64,000 nt of DNA, from positions 15,263,496-15,327,495 of the forward strand of contig CM060857.1 of NCBI GenBank assembly GCA_030737835.1. Direction: 5' to 3'. The notes beneath the pieces were generated by a model. It saw only the letters and a program-made list of their open reading frames with translations. It was not told where the DNA came from and ran no database searches. Source of the DNA: Acorus gramineus (Eukaryota > Streptophyta > Magnoliopsida > Acorales > Acoraceae). Positions 1-15,200 of the stretch are shown here, piece after piece. Within the stretch, counting starts at the first letter, position 1; every line of letters starts with the position of its first letter. The position numbers were made by a program, and so were the translations under genes.

Positions 1-113
1 TACATGGATAAAGACATAAAATGATTAGATACATGGAAAAGAAAGAGATTAGATGAGATGGCTAGGATCTTTAAAAACTGTTCATCAATGAATTAGTACA
101 ATAGTAATGTCAT

Positions 114-2270
114 GCGTGTCTCATACGTTTTGATAATTCATTGATCAATGCAGTTGGATTGCTTAACACCTTAAGTCATTGAAAAAGAGAATGGAAAGAC
201 AAAAGAAGCACTGTGTTTGAGTGCATGCGTGCAATGGAGAGGTGGAGATGGATTGGTTGTTTTTTTCTTTCAGAATAGGAGGACGTGGTGTAGGGGATGG
301 AGCCACGTTTGATACAGATCAATGGTTTCCTTATATTGTATTATTAATATTACAATAATGATTCCCAAGCCCCAATTTCACAGGCCCCATCAAAGGCCCC
401 ATGAGATGGCATGTGTCTAATACCTGTTATACCCTTAGTTAATTATTTTTTTTTTTTTATAATTGATCCCCACAAAATAAGGAGACAATTATGATTGATT
501 AAATAAAAAATAAAAAAAAATCTTTAAATAAAAAAAAAGTGAAGGTGAGTCTGGACGGACACAACTTTCTTTCGAATAAACTCTTTTTAATCAAACCTTT
601 CTATTGAGATGGTCTCTTCTCTTCCAACCTAAACTTTCCAAAGATCTCCCAAAAAAAAACCCAACTATGAAGAGTATTATAACATGCAAAAGAAGTCAAT
701 TATAGGCGGTGATCAGATCAACATAGAAAGAAGGAGATGATAAAAATGATGGAGGATGTTACAAAGCGTTTCACTGTTTCTTTGTTATATTGTTTCTAAG
801 GTTAGTTACATTTAATTTATATATGATTTGTATGATGTTAATGTTACATTTCTGACATCGAATAAATGTAACAGTCTGAAATGTAACATTTATTCGTGTA
901 TTGCATTTGTTTCAATGCATGTAGTAATTTATATTTGTTACATTTATTAACGTAACAGTCAAATACATATATTTGTTAAATGTATCACACAACAAAAAAG
1001 GTGTTTGACATTTTCTATAAAATGTAACTGATTATTGAAAATAGAATCTGTTTATAAATTGTTTAAATGTAAATGTAACAATTTTTATGTAAATGTAACA
1101 AATCGTTGTGAGAGATATAAATATTTAAGAAATGTACTTGATGTAACTGCTTCATATAGTAACTATATATGTTTTTTTATTTAAATTTGAATACAATAAA
1201 TACCTGAATTTTTTAATGTTCAGTTAATAACATTCTTAAAAAAAAATTTAATGTGTATAATAAGAATATAAGTTTGAAGAAGAATTTTGATTAAAACAAT
1301 TTAGATAATTTTTTATGTAATTTAGTTTTAATTGTAATTTAGGTAAGGATTTCAAAATTTGAAATGGATAAGTGGATTTCAAGATTCACTCATAACCGAA
1401 TAGAGAAAATGGGGGGATTTGGGTTAATGGGATAGATTTTTAATGAAGGGCATATTTGTATTTTGACATTTTTTCCTTTTTGAAAAGTCAACCAACCAAT
1501 TAATAAGAACCAATAAAATGATGACACCTCATGGGGCCTATGGTGAGCCACGTTTGATACAGATCAATGGTTTCCTTATATTGTATTATTAATATTATTA
1601 TCATGTATTATGTATCATAAAATTCTGCACAAGAATCTAAATTTTATGAGATATATAATAGGGTTAAAAACATCAAAGTCTTCGTAAACATAATTAATTT
1701 TATATAAGTCTTTATTAAAGTTAGGGCAGACATACAAGTCCTTGAAAACTCACAAAAATACATATACATCTCTGGTTTCAACAAAAATTAATCATAACCC
1801 AACCTACTCTACTTAACTTTAACTTATAACCATAAAATAATTAAATTATCCTTAAATTTTTAACTACTTTCAATCAATAGCTCAATGAAAATGAAGAAAC
1901 ATAAAAAGTCTTACATGAATAATATGATCTTTGCATGAACTAATTTATTTTTATGATTATTTATGGAAACTATAATGTCTACACAATTACATAGTGATAA
2001 AGTATTCTGTTAAATTTGAATGAAATTTTAATCCGATGATAATAATCAAATTTTTATGAGTTTTTAAAGATTTATATGTCTGTCCTAACTTTCACGTAGA
2101 TTTATATAAAATTATTCATATTTAATTCTATATTATAACATTCCCAGTGACATCTCACATTAGTGGCACGGCAAACTCACGCGTGTCCAATACGTTTTCA
2201 TAATTCATTGATGAATGCAGTTGGATTACTTGACATCTTAGGTCATTGAATAAAAGAGAATGGAAAGAAT
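114..2270. repeat. Diverged direct duplication (two arms)
   Basis: The stretch near 114-200 (GCGTGTCTCATACG onward through CAGTTGGATT and GAGAATGGAAAGA) is repeated with scattered substitutions near 2181-2270. The copies keep order and orientation. This looks like an old segmental duplication, later split by insertion of the 300-1597 structure. No coding content is visible. Confidence 0.55.
300..1597. repeat. 53-bp direct repeats flanking a TIR-bearing segment
   Basis: The 53 bases at 300-352 recur without a mismatch at 1545-1597. Between them, the segment from about 394 to 1539 begins with AGGCCCCATGAG and ends with its reverse complement, extended by a few imperfectly matching bases, as expected for terminal inverted repeats of a non-autonomous DNA transposon. 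Bases 835-1110 are dense in short GTTACATTTA and ATGTAAC words on both strands. No target duplication directly abuts the inverted ends, so the class is unknown. The 53-bp repeats may be a separate break-repair event. Confidence 0.5.
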
Positions 2271-2715
2271 GGAAACACGGCGAGTGTCATGTGCGACAAG
2301 AGAGGTGGGGATGGGCAAGTGATTGATGTGGGTTGTCGTTTTATTTTACTTTCGGTGCTGACACATTTCATGTTCCTGCAGATTAACTGCATACATGAAA
2401 TCTTGAACAAATTATATATGTTTTCATTCACTCCATTCCAATATGCACTTTTTTTTTTTTTTTTTGTGAGTATATAAATTTCATTCAAGAAATACGTACT
2501 TAAAAAATTCAGTGTATATGAGTTGCAATTCTTTTATTTGAGTGGGATGATGAGCAGGGGTGGGGTCAGAATCTGAAAGAGCAGGTGTCCCTCCAGCCAC
2601 TAAAGGCTAGGGCCCGAAAAAGGAATAGTCCAATCTTGTTTAACTTGCATTCAACAAATATCTATACTCTGTGCCTAAAAATAACACAACAGTAACAAAA
2701 GTTTACGACCTACCT

Positions 2716-3275
2716 ATGAATAAAATATATACATAGGGCTTGAATTCTTCAGTCAAAAAATTGGGTGATGCAAGCATCAAGGAGAAACTTAAAAACTAAA
2801 GTAAATTAAGGGAAGATTTTAAAACTAGTTTGGACAATTTTTAAAATCTATAAAAAATTATATTTGATTTAAACACATTTTCATAAACCCAACAAATGAA
2901 AATGATACATCCAATCCCCCAACTAATTTGGTTTTTGTTCTTTTTTTGGCGTCTCACAGCATTGAAAGTGATGTATTTTTTTTTTTGGTGTAAAGCATTG
3001 AAAGTGATGTATTGATTTATATATAAACCTCTTGCCATCTTATGAATAAAACATAAATCCGTGCTTGAACTCGAGTCAAAAAATTGGGTGAAACAAGCAT
3101 CGAAGAGAAACTTGAAAACTAAGTAAAGTAAGCATTTTAGAACAAGTTTAGACAACTTTCAAAAATTATGTTTTTATAAAAATCATATTTGATTCAAACT
3201 CATTTCCAAGAGCCCCAGATAGTCACATGTTTCAACAAAGGAAAATAATACATCCAATCCCTCAACTGTTTTGGT
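2716..3275. repeat. Diverged tandem duplication, period about 326 bp
   Basis: Sequence starting TGAATAAAA at 2716 recurs at 3042 with the same order of words (AAAAAATTGGGTGA, CAAGCATC, GAGAAACTT, ACATCCAATCCC), ending near 2940 and 3275. The copies have drifted by many substitutions and short indels. No protein is encoded. Confidence 0.6.
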
Positions 3276-3497
3276 TTTTTTTTTTATAATAAATAAATAC
3301 TCAATCTAATAAAATACATAATAATATGAAAAGTGAAATATATACTAGATAAACCAAGAAATATATAATTTTTTCCTCTAAAGCTTTAAAAAATATATAT
3401 ATAATTTTTTGTACACTACACTAGTGGAGTATGTAATGCCCATGGGTTGTAAACAGGGATGCAAAACTGAACCAGTGCATCGACACCCTTTTACAAA

Positions 3498-4327
3498 GGG
3501 TGCGTATATCCCCACCAAGAGTTTTTCTTACCCCACCAATCGAAAAAAAAAAAGTGCTTGGCCGTTCCCACCAATTCAGGTCGATTGAACTTGATCACCA
3601 TTTCAGGTTTTGAACGATCGTAATTAGTCACAATTTCAAGCTTTAGACGACTGTAATTGATTAAATAGGATTCAAAATTATATCTACCTATTTTTTATAA
3701 ACAAATAAATTTTTAAGTTTATCCATCATATTCTACATTTATTTTTTTATCCAAACAACAACTAAAGGACTGAAAAAAAATGTAACCAGATACACTTTCA
3801 AGTAATCAAATTTTTATAAAAAAATATTTTATTAAACAAATATATATCATTTTTAAGCTTCGTTTGAATTAGTAATTAAAAGGATTCTTTATTTGAAAAT
3901 AAAAAAATTCAATCAATTGATCAAAACACATTTTATATTTGACTTTTGAAAATTTTATCATCACTTATGTAAAAAAAAATTATTCTTATATTCTACATTT
4001 CAGAATAATAGTTGATTATCCCTACATTACAACTCAGACTTGGAGTGGTATGAAGGATTCAAGGAAGATATACGTCATGGGATTATGTTTGCAAGAAAAA
4101 AAATTATAAAATTTATTACAAATCATGTTCGACCAAGTTCGATTGCCCAAAACTTGAAATGACAATCAAATCCAGTGACCCAAAACCAGAAATGACGACC
4201 GTTTAAAACTTGAAATGACGACCAAATTTGATTGACCTAACCAGATCGAAGAAAAAAGATAAAACACCGGTTTTTTTTTTCTGATTGGTGGGGTAAGAAA
4301 AACGCTTGGTGGGGGATTGCCACACCC
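3498..4327. mobile_element. Non-autonomous Mutator-like element (MULE)
   Basis: The ends are inverted repeats of at least 50 bases, both reading GGGTG...CCCCACCAAG.GTTTTTCTTACCCCACCAATC from the outside in. The nine bases TTTTACAAA lie directly outside both ends (3489-3497 and 4328-4336). Long inverted repeats with a 9-bp target duplication are the signature of Mutator-like elements. Inverted similarity continues inward (TTTCAAG / CTTGAAA words around 3600-3660 and 4140-4220). No transposase or captured gene fragment can be read in the 830-bp element, so it would depend on a transposase elsewhere. Confidence 0.85.
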
Positions 4328-5404
4328 TTTTACAAATGCGAAAAACATCTTTACTGCCGGGAAAACCATTGTTGCTAGACTGGGAGATTGACTACACCAA
4401 ATAATAGGAGACGAATATTTATATGAAATTAAATGAATGCAAAGGCACAACCTTATCACAGACCACAAATGAGAATAAGAATTGGAATAAAACATACTTC
4501 ATTTATTCTGCTTGGCAGCCAAAAAAAAGATGTACTAAATTGAGGTTTTTAACTATGCAAATGCAATACACACTAAGTGCAATGGTTATCTCTTAGCAAA
4601 ACCATTCCTATTCCATGTTTACTGAAATTCAGAAACCAAATGGGGTGACAGGTTTATCTCAGTACCAAAAAAATTTCTTCTATTTAAAAACCAATAAGAT
4701 CCAAGTTCTACGAGTAAGAATCAATCACACGAAAACTAGTTGAGCAAGTTAAGGAGATGCAAGAATGAAACTATAACATTCAATATTTTGAAAAGCATGA
4801 ACGGAGGAGCATCTGAGAAGAATTATTGATAGCAATTCATACATCCGTCGAACAAATCAAGAATAAGCCATATATCAACGGAACAGCATGACTTAGAAAA
4901 GGCAAGCCAAAATAATTTCATAATTGCCCCAACAATAAGTCGAACCGTTTGAGAAAGTTGAGTGCTCTGTTGCACTATAAGTGGTTTTCGTCCAATGACA
5001 TGTATGGGTATATCCCATATTCCCAAAGAAAGTCAAGTCATGGTCACTTCACATAGGCCAATTGAACATTATGCAGATGCCATTATGGTGCATCACATTA
5101 GGTATCACATTAAGAAAAGAAATAAAAAAAGACTATTTAAGTTTTAGTTAGACTTAGACAAGCGCACACAGCATGCACAATAATTATTGTTCAAAGGGGG
5201 GAAATAACTTCCAACCTTCTAACAGTGCAAACCTCACATGTTTTCCTGAACAAAAGTTTCTTGCAATATCAAAAATCTTATATGAAAGAACATTTTAGCA
5301 TGCGAAAAGTGTATTCTATCAGAGAATACCATACCTAGTTAAAATTCCAGATAATCAAACATCTGCTTGAAAAAAACAGGTTCAACCAAAATTTTCACAG
5401 ATGA

Positions 5405-7872
<2,468 letters not shown>

Positions 7873-9233
7873 ATCACACGGGTTTCAACTCTAGACTGTT
7901 CAAAATCCATATAACCCTCTGATTTTTTTAAAGTCCATATAACCCCGTAAAAATACCTATGTAAATTCAAATTACTCTCTGAATTAAATTTTTGTTAATA
8001 GATTTAGAGTATTATATGAATATTCTGGTTGGTTAATCCTAATTAAAAACATAATATATCGATAACCCCTTACAGTGTGTTAAAAATACAAAACAAATAT
8101 CGGTAAATAACGATTTTACCCCTCTTGGTAGGTTTTATCATCTATCCGGAGAGACAAAATCATCACATATAGAAGATTTTTCACATTTTTTAATAAATTG
8201 TAGGATGTTTTTGGAATATTATATTTTCAACGAGGGTTAATCAGTAGAATGTTCTTCATTTGTCAGTGGAATTAACTCGAGGTTATTTGAATTTATATAT
8301 GTGTTTTCAGGGGATTACATGACTTTAGAAAAAATTGGGGGTTATATGGGTTTTAAGAAGTTTACAGGTCATTTGGATTTTTCCCAGACTAATATCTAAA
8401 GACATTCTATATTATATAAAAAAATTAAAGGAAAAAAAACCATGTTTTACTTGCAAAAGTTTTTCTTTTCCCAGCGTGTTTTAGGTGGGTTTGGAAACAA
8501 TTGAGATAGGTATGATTTTGAATAAAATGATTTAAATAAACTCGATTCATATGTAACTTATTTTATGAGTTTTTTTTTAAAAAAAAATTTGTTCTAAAAG
8601 CTACACAAATTTTTTAATTAAGCTTATTTTTTAAAAAAACATTTGAAAACACACTTGTGCTTTTTAAAAAAAAAAAAAAACAAAATCACACTCAAACACG
8701 GTCTTAATGAATTGTGTATTAAAATGAATTGAATGCATATATTTTAATATTTTTTTTCTCAGTTTGAGAAACATATTCTACATTAAGATTGTATCAATTT
8801 GTTTTTCATGGATGTTAACAAATCATGAACGTTTTTAGCGTTTCTTTTGTGCAAGATTAATGGATGAGAAATGGACTAGAGAAAGTAAGGATTGATATTG
8901 TTTTTCTGTCCAATTTAGTATTATAAAAAAATTCATTAAATGTCACATTATTTAGCTTTATTCAATTCGTATGATATTCAATTAATGCCCAGGGAAGAGC
9001 CATCTGAATTAAATCACTGAGATGCTAATGCAAACCAAAACCAAATATTAAACAAAAACATGCAAGAACCGTTCCTGAATTTGGTTCCTGATACTTGAAA
9101 TGTTTTGGGTCATGACAATCAGCATGAGTTGTGTACTACAATAAATCTGGAATGCAGACATCACCTGAAAAACTGTGACAAAAACATGTACATTTTAAAA
9201 ACATTCGGATCATGACAACCCATCCATATAAAT
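7873..9233. other. Intergenic region between eL37 and ELF5
   Basis: No gene is visible. The first part is repeat copy 7899-8385. Around 8470-8710 there is a weak inverted pairing (GCGTGTTTTAGGTGGGTTTGG near the left, its approximate complement near the right), possibly a decayed MITE. From about 8950 to 9233 lies the likely 3' UTR of ELF5, which is read leftwards. Confidence 0.6.
7899..8385 (+). repeat. Dispersed 450-500 bp repeat family, copy 1
   Basis: This copy shares its whole length, in the same orientation, with 36104-36551 and 38349-38847. Landmarks in common are ATCCATATAACCC at the left, ACCTATGTAAATTCAAA, a GATTTTTCACATTTTT block in the middle, and TTTACAGG..ATTTGGATTTTTCCC at the right. 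The two ends are loosely inverted to each other (ATCCATATAACCC against its complement in GGTTATTTGGAT), suggesting a MITE. There is no coding content. Confidence 0.7.
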
Positions 9234-12200
9234 CTAACTTTCCAGTGCACCTAATGCTTTCATGTCCTCCAAGAATGCTGAATACGAGTCATCCATGTTC
9301 TGCGGCTTAGGCGCCAATGATGCATTGCGTGATGCCTCTGCTTTCCCCACAGCAGTTCCAAGGGCTGATGGTGGTGTGGGTGCTGATGCCGTCCCAAGCG
9401 ATTGGGTCTTCGGTTTCGCTTTTGGAGCAACAGTTTCTCTTCTTACACGTACAGATGCAGGAACCTGGTTTCACACATACAGGCTTCATTTATGATACAA
9501 GCAAGCAATCTCATAACAGTTTATCGTAGCAGGGAAGAGAAACATGTCGAATAGATTTGGGAAAAAAAGCTTCAGATTAATCACCATAAAAGAATTGCAA
9601 AGCAAGAAATTTCAGCTTCATAGTGTGGGATCAGAAGAAGAATGCATCTATACTTCTGATGTGATGAATTAGTGATTAGTAGCCAAAGTTGGCTTTTGGG
9701 CATAGGCTAGTTAGGAAGACGCCAAGGACCCCACCTAAGGAGGACCACCAAATTAAAAAATAAAATATAAGCCTACAAATTTCAGTTTCTTGTGCCCATC
9801 ACAATTTAAGATTTATGCGCCTGTTTTGAGGTGCAGAATAGGGATCAAATAGGGCGGGAATGGCTAAAAAACTTGTTTGATTAGAAAGAATGATCACTAT
9901 GCTCGGATAAGTAAGCATAAACTTTGACAGTAATTCAGGGGGAGGGGAAGGGGGGGTGTGAAGTAGCCTATCTATGGCTTATGCAACCCCAAAAAAGTAC
10001 TGAAGACAAAAATAATGACAAAATAATAAAAATACAACCAAACAAAAACTGCCCCGATAGCTATTTATAATACCAATATACTTTAGATAAGGTTATGTCA
10101 CACCCCAAATGGGGGCTTAGGGTCCATTCAAAAAATTATATTTCCCATACTCAATCCAATTAAACATCCACGGCCCACTATTAATAGATTGATATCAAAG
10201 AATCAAAAACATCATTTTATCTATACTTACAACAAAAGATTTTGTGTGAATGTGTATAGGGCCAACTTAATATTTTGCATAAACTGAGGACCGCTGATGT
10301 TAGTAGCTCTTGCTTGTCATAAGCAATAGTTATTCATTTCTACCAAAACACACAGCACATACTAATAAGCGGGTATGATGATCCACCCAAGAAGTTGGTA
10401 CACTCGAAATGTTCTGCCAGACTAACCCAGAATGCATAACAGCACTTACCCAAAACACAATCAAATAACAGTTTATATATCTCGTGACTTCAAAAAAGGA
10501 AAAAGAAAAAGAAATCCGCAAGCACAATTTAAAAAAAAAAAGTGTTTGAGATGCAAGTAAATGAAATGGAACAGACACCAACATAGAAGAAAATTGTAAA
10601 CTTACCATGGCTGTAAGTTCTGGGGTATGCTGCGCTAGAGGCCTTTTTACAACAGTAGATGCTGCTGATTTCACGTAGGATGGCTTAGGAGGAACAGTTG
10701 GTCGAAATGAAGCAGGATCATCTTCCTGAAATGGAGCAATGCCCATGGGGATAAGTGGCATCAACATCTGGGGTGGCCCTGGGGGTGGGCCAAAAGGGGG
10801 CCTTGGAATTGGCTGTGCAATGATTCCTGGAGGAGGCCGAGGGGGCAAACCGGGGGCAAACAACTGTGGCCGCATATCGGGTGGTGGAGGTGGTGGTGGG
10901 AAACGAGCAATGCCAGGAGGCAACACATCTTGCATAGTGATTAAAGGGACCCGTGGAGGTGGTGGTGGCTGCCGTGGTGGTGGTGGTGGCAGTCGAATCA
11001 TATTGGCAGTGTTCTTTATGGCTTCAGCTTCAGAGACCATTACAGCAGACTCCGTACTTACTGCCCTGGGTGGCAGTCCAGGTGGTGGTGGTGGTGGAGG
11101 GAGCACAGTTGCAGCCTGAGAAAGAGAGAGAGAGGGGGGGGGGGGGAGAGAGAGCGATAGTTAAACAAGTCTAGATATATGATGATTATATGTTCGTTCT
11201 TCATCTCAATCTCAATTGTGTGTTATCACAATTTGAAACCCATTGGTTCTAGAGAGCGGAAAAAAAACAATTTAAAACACCTTAAAGTGTCGGCCCATGC
11301 TATTTACTTGTATGATGGGGCATGACATGTGAAAAATTTATTCTTCCTTGAACAAAATACACAGAGGAAGATTGTTCAAAGTGAAACATAAATTAAAGCA
11401 AATGCACATAGAAAAGATCAGTCAACAACATAAAGAAAAACAATAAAAGTGATAAACTCAATACATAAGCAAAATAGAATTTTTCAGAATGGTATGCACT
11501 ATTATTGCAAAAACTTACCCGAGTACTCTCCACATGCTGATCATCCAAAGTTGTGTTTTCACTTCTCTCTCTGTCACCCCCTGTACCTGGAGACTGAGGG
11601 TCAGCAAGCCGCTGATGTGGTGGTGGTGGAGGCAGTGAAGTGTGAAGCGCAGCCTGTTCTTTGGGCGGAGGACCTGGAGGAGGTGGCGGCGGCGGAGGCA
11701 ATGGTGCACTAGAATCTGTGGGCAACTTTGGTGGAACTGGAGGCGGTGGAGGTAGAGGCAAAGATGAAGGTAGAATTGAATCATCACCAGAAGCTGATTC
11801 AACAGGATCTGACGAGGGTAGTGGGGGTGGAGGAGGTGGTGCAGGCAAATCCATTTCTTCAAATTCAGATCTTGAAGATGATGCACCAGTGCTTGATGAA
11901 TCTGACAATGGAATCCTAGGCCCTACATCACCAAGAAGATGGGTAGAAAAGGTAAGAAAATAGTGTCTTCCTTAGTAGAAATGATAAAACTACATCAGAT
12001 TACAAAAGTAGAAAAAGAATGGGCAACAAAAAGAACTCAAGTGACCTATTGATGGTTTGTACATTGGAGCTCTTCCAGGAGGTGGTGCCCCTGTAGGATT
12101 TAATGTAGGATGATAGTAAACAGAATCCTGCAACCCCAAAATAATGGTATCAAGATCATTTGTCAAATAACATGTGTCACGATATACAATGAGTCCAGTT

Positions 12201-15200
12201 CTCATACAGTGAACCATATCTTATATTGTGTGGTTCCGGCCAAATCACACGATACCTGTGCAAATGATATTTAATAACGGTCATGAAAAATTGATATAAC
12301 CCCCAAATCCTGGGGACTTGTCAATTTTGGGTGATATACATATTCATCCTTGCAAAATATAATTAACCAAGCCTCAGCAGCAGCCCAGCGCCCCCCCCCC
12401 CCCCCCCCTTTTGAGAAAAATGTAGGTGCCATCTTATTACTAGTGTCTGTTTGGGACCACATCCCAGAACACTGCGTCCCGAGAAGCCCCTTCGCAGTGG
12501 AGAATCATATTTTTGAGGCGTTGGAAACTCACCCCAAAAACACTCTTCAAACTCTAACATTGAACCGGCAACGCAAACGCTACTTTTCTGTTTGGATGGG
12601 ATGTAGCGTTTGGCGGTGTTTGCCAACGCAAACTCACCCCAAACACTCCCCCAAATGGACCCTTAGACCCCGAACAAAAGGAGACAGTGGATCTCCAAGC
12701 AAAATTAAAAAGTTAATAAAGATAAAGGAATGTCAACCAAAAAACCACTCTCTCAAAAAAACTAAAAAACCAATAACGGAAGAAGGATAAAAGGTTTGAA
12801 TCCCCTTTCTACCAAGACCAAAAATTGCCTACAATAATGAATGGTGTTTCCAAACCAAACCTCAGATTACCTCTGGGTTTGGATGTTTCGCTCTTTCATC
12901 TTCTTCTGCTGCTGTCCGTCTCTGTGGGGGTCCTAAATGGCTGAAATGAAAAATAAACTTTAACTGAAAAAAACAAACAATTAAATGTATTGCAGAGATG
13001 TAGAACACTGACAGAGAGGTATAACAGCTAACCTGAACATCACTGGTGCTTCACCCTTCTCTCGCATTTTTTCTTCATATTCCTGTTGAAAAGCATCAAA
13101 TGTAAGAAAAAAAAGACACACAATTGACATATTCTTTTTCTATAATGTTGAGTGATACATTAGTCATTCAACCAAAAAGAAGTCACTTTCATCCACACAT
13201 GACAGATTTTCACTTAAGATGACAGAAGAAGGTGTTCCCGTCCTCCCTATGGTCGATGAACAGCACCCACACAACCACTACAACTTTAACTCAATAAAAT
13301 CAGTCTTTAGTTACTCTATAGCTTGAGGCATGATGCAGTAGTAAAAAGCATATGATGTCTTAAAATTTTGCCTGGAAGTGCTTTAGCGAAAACTTGGTTC
13401 TGAAATTCCCAGAGCCTCAAGATAACCATCCCTTTCCTTATCCACACCAATCCACAGAACGAAACCAGCAATAAGCGAGATGAGTAATTAGCATGCTTTG
13501 TATTAGCCATGTTTTAATTTCTATAACAATGTGAATGCAACTTCAGTTATCAGTCAATATGAAGCCAATACGTATTGGATTCTCACAACCAGAGAGGATT
13601 CTAGCATTTGTATCAGTTAGTGTCCAAAATTTATTCATATCAACCAAATACCAGCAATAGAAGTCTAAAATTATCAGTCTATCAGCCACTCCAGATGAAA
13701 ATCATTTTGTCATCTGACACACAGAATAAAACACCTATTATGTGCAAACATTTATATGTGGTACTCATACACCTCTAAATAGGCTTCTAAATGATGAGGT
13801 CCTACCAAAATCTTGCACATCACATGAGCTATGTTAAATCGCAGTCACCTGGGAAGGAAATATTTCAGGAGAACATGTCCTTGGAGTAGAAAAAATCTGA
13901 AACAATCCACCATTGCAGACCAATATATTATCTGTAGACACCACCAGCATGCATATACAGGCATGTCCTGTGATACCAGTCTGGGAGGGGAGGAATAGGA
14001 TAACAGGATGCACCAAAGCTGGCAGTTGAACAGAAAAGCAAAATTGGTAGCAAGATAACAGGATCCTTCACAGCAGGCAGATGGGTTTCAGAACATATGG
14101 TAGCAAGTAGTGGGAAGCACATGGAAACATGTGGGACGCAGAAGAAAGTAAAGAATTATGGTCCACATGAAAGGTTCTCTCAATGACCTTCAGCATGAAT
14201 AACATATCAAACTAAGGATCTAAATAATGAGGTAATAATGACTTGAGCTTCAAATAAAAATTCTCTTTACTCTATTTTAAGGTCATGCCAAAATTTTCAA
14301 TGGAAAATTGATTCCATATTCTTTCAGACCAATGAATATAGAGTAGAAGGTGATCTGGATCACTACGTGATGGTATATAGAAAATGCCCTAGAAAAACTT
14401 TTCCAGTCAATTCATAAATCAGAAAGAGGAGCAAATTTCACCCAACAAGCTAAAATTAACATCCAAGAACAACATAGCTCTTTTCATGCGACAAGGTCTT
14501 CTAGCTTCCGTTCTTTATTTTCCAAGTGCAAATGCTGTGTGACCATAATTTTAACACATGTAATTAGTGTTGCACTGTTGCTTGTGCATGTTAATTTAAA
14601 AGCATATTAGATACTCTTACATTTGACGAGTTATTTTGAGAACATAACAATACACAACTTTCGTGATTTAAAAATAAAAAGCACCGGACCATGGATCTGT
14701 TGGAATATATATCAAACCACAAAGGAAAAATAATGGGTTCTAAGACAATCTAAAGCTACCTGATTTTTGGTTATCAACTCTGTTTCATATTCAGAGAGAA
14801 AAAATATTGCAATGATCCATCCCATTGCAACTAGAACAGATGCCTCGTCCACAGTTTCTGGCGGATGCCAAGAATTTCCTCTGATTTCAGACCTACGCAA
14901 ATAAGTATCGCAAAGATTTGAGTAGCATACGTCTTCATATGAGTAGACCAACTAGTAGCCTTTCTAAGGTTGAAATAATACATCAAACAATCAAAATCGT
15001 GAGATTTATTCCATCCTTCCTCCACCCCCTTTACTTCCATCCTCAGGGTTTCAAGTGTTCTATAAGTTGAACTAACAGGAACTCTGAAATTGAGAGAACA
15101 GGCTTTGACACCAAGAGGAAAGCAGGGAATTGAAAGAGAATCATTCAGTTCATTAAAAAAAAAAAAAGAAGATGAAGTTGAAAGTGACTTATATTTAATT

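Larger units (their letters stand above)
1..5404. other. Intergenic region before eL37
   Basis: AT-rich DNA with no convincing coding region on either strand; the open frames are short and show no recognisable protein. It holds two diverged direct duplications (about 114-200 against 2181-2270, and 2716-2940 against 3042-3275), a 53-bp perfect direct repeat (300-352 and 1545-1597) flanking a putative element, and the Mutator-like element at 3498-4327. The last few hundred bases before 5405 should contain the 3' UTR of eL37, which is read leftwards. Confidence 0.7.

Noticed and set aside
8470-8710. Possible MITE
   Set aside because: The left and right ends pair only loosely and no target duplication is visible; mentioned only within the intergenic entry.
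10739-11119. Gly-rich plus-strand frame of 126 codons, and similar ones at 11661-11963
   Set aside because: They are the reverse of ELF5 polyproline codons (CCA/CCT read as TGG/AGG/GGT) and are not genes.
12350-12790. Plus-strand frame of 146 codons
   Set aside because: It crosses a poly-C run and a MITE inside an ELF5 intron; the Pro stretch comes from the C run.
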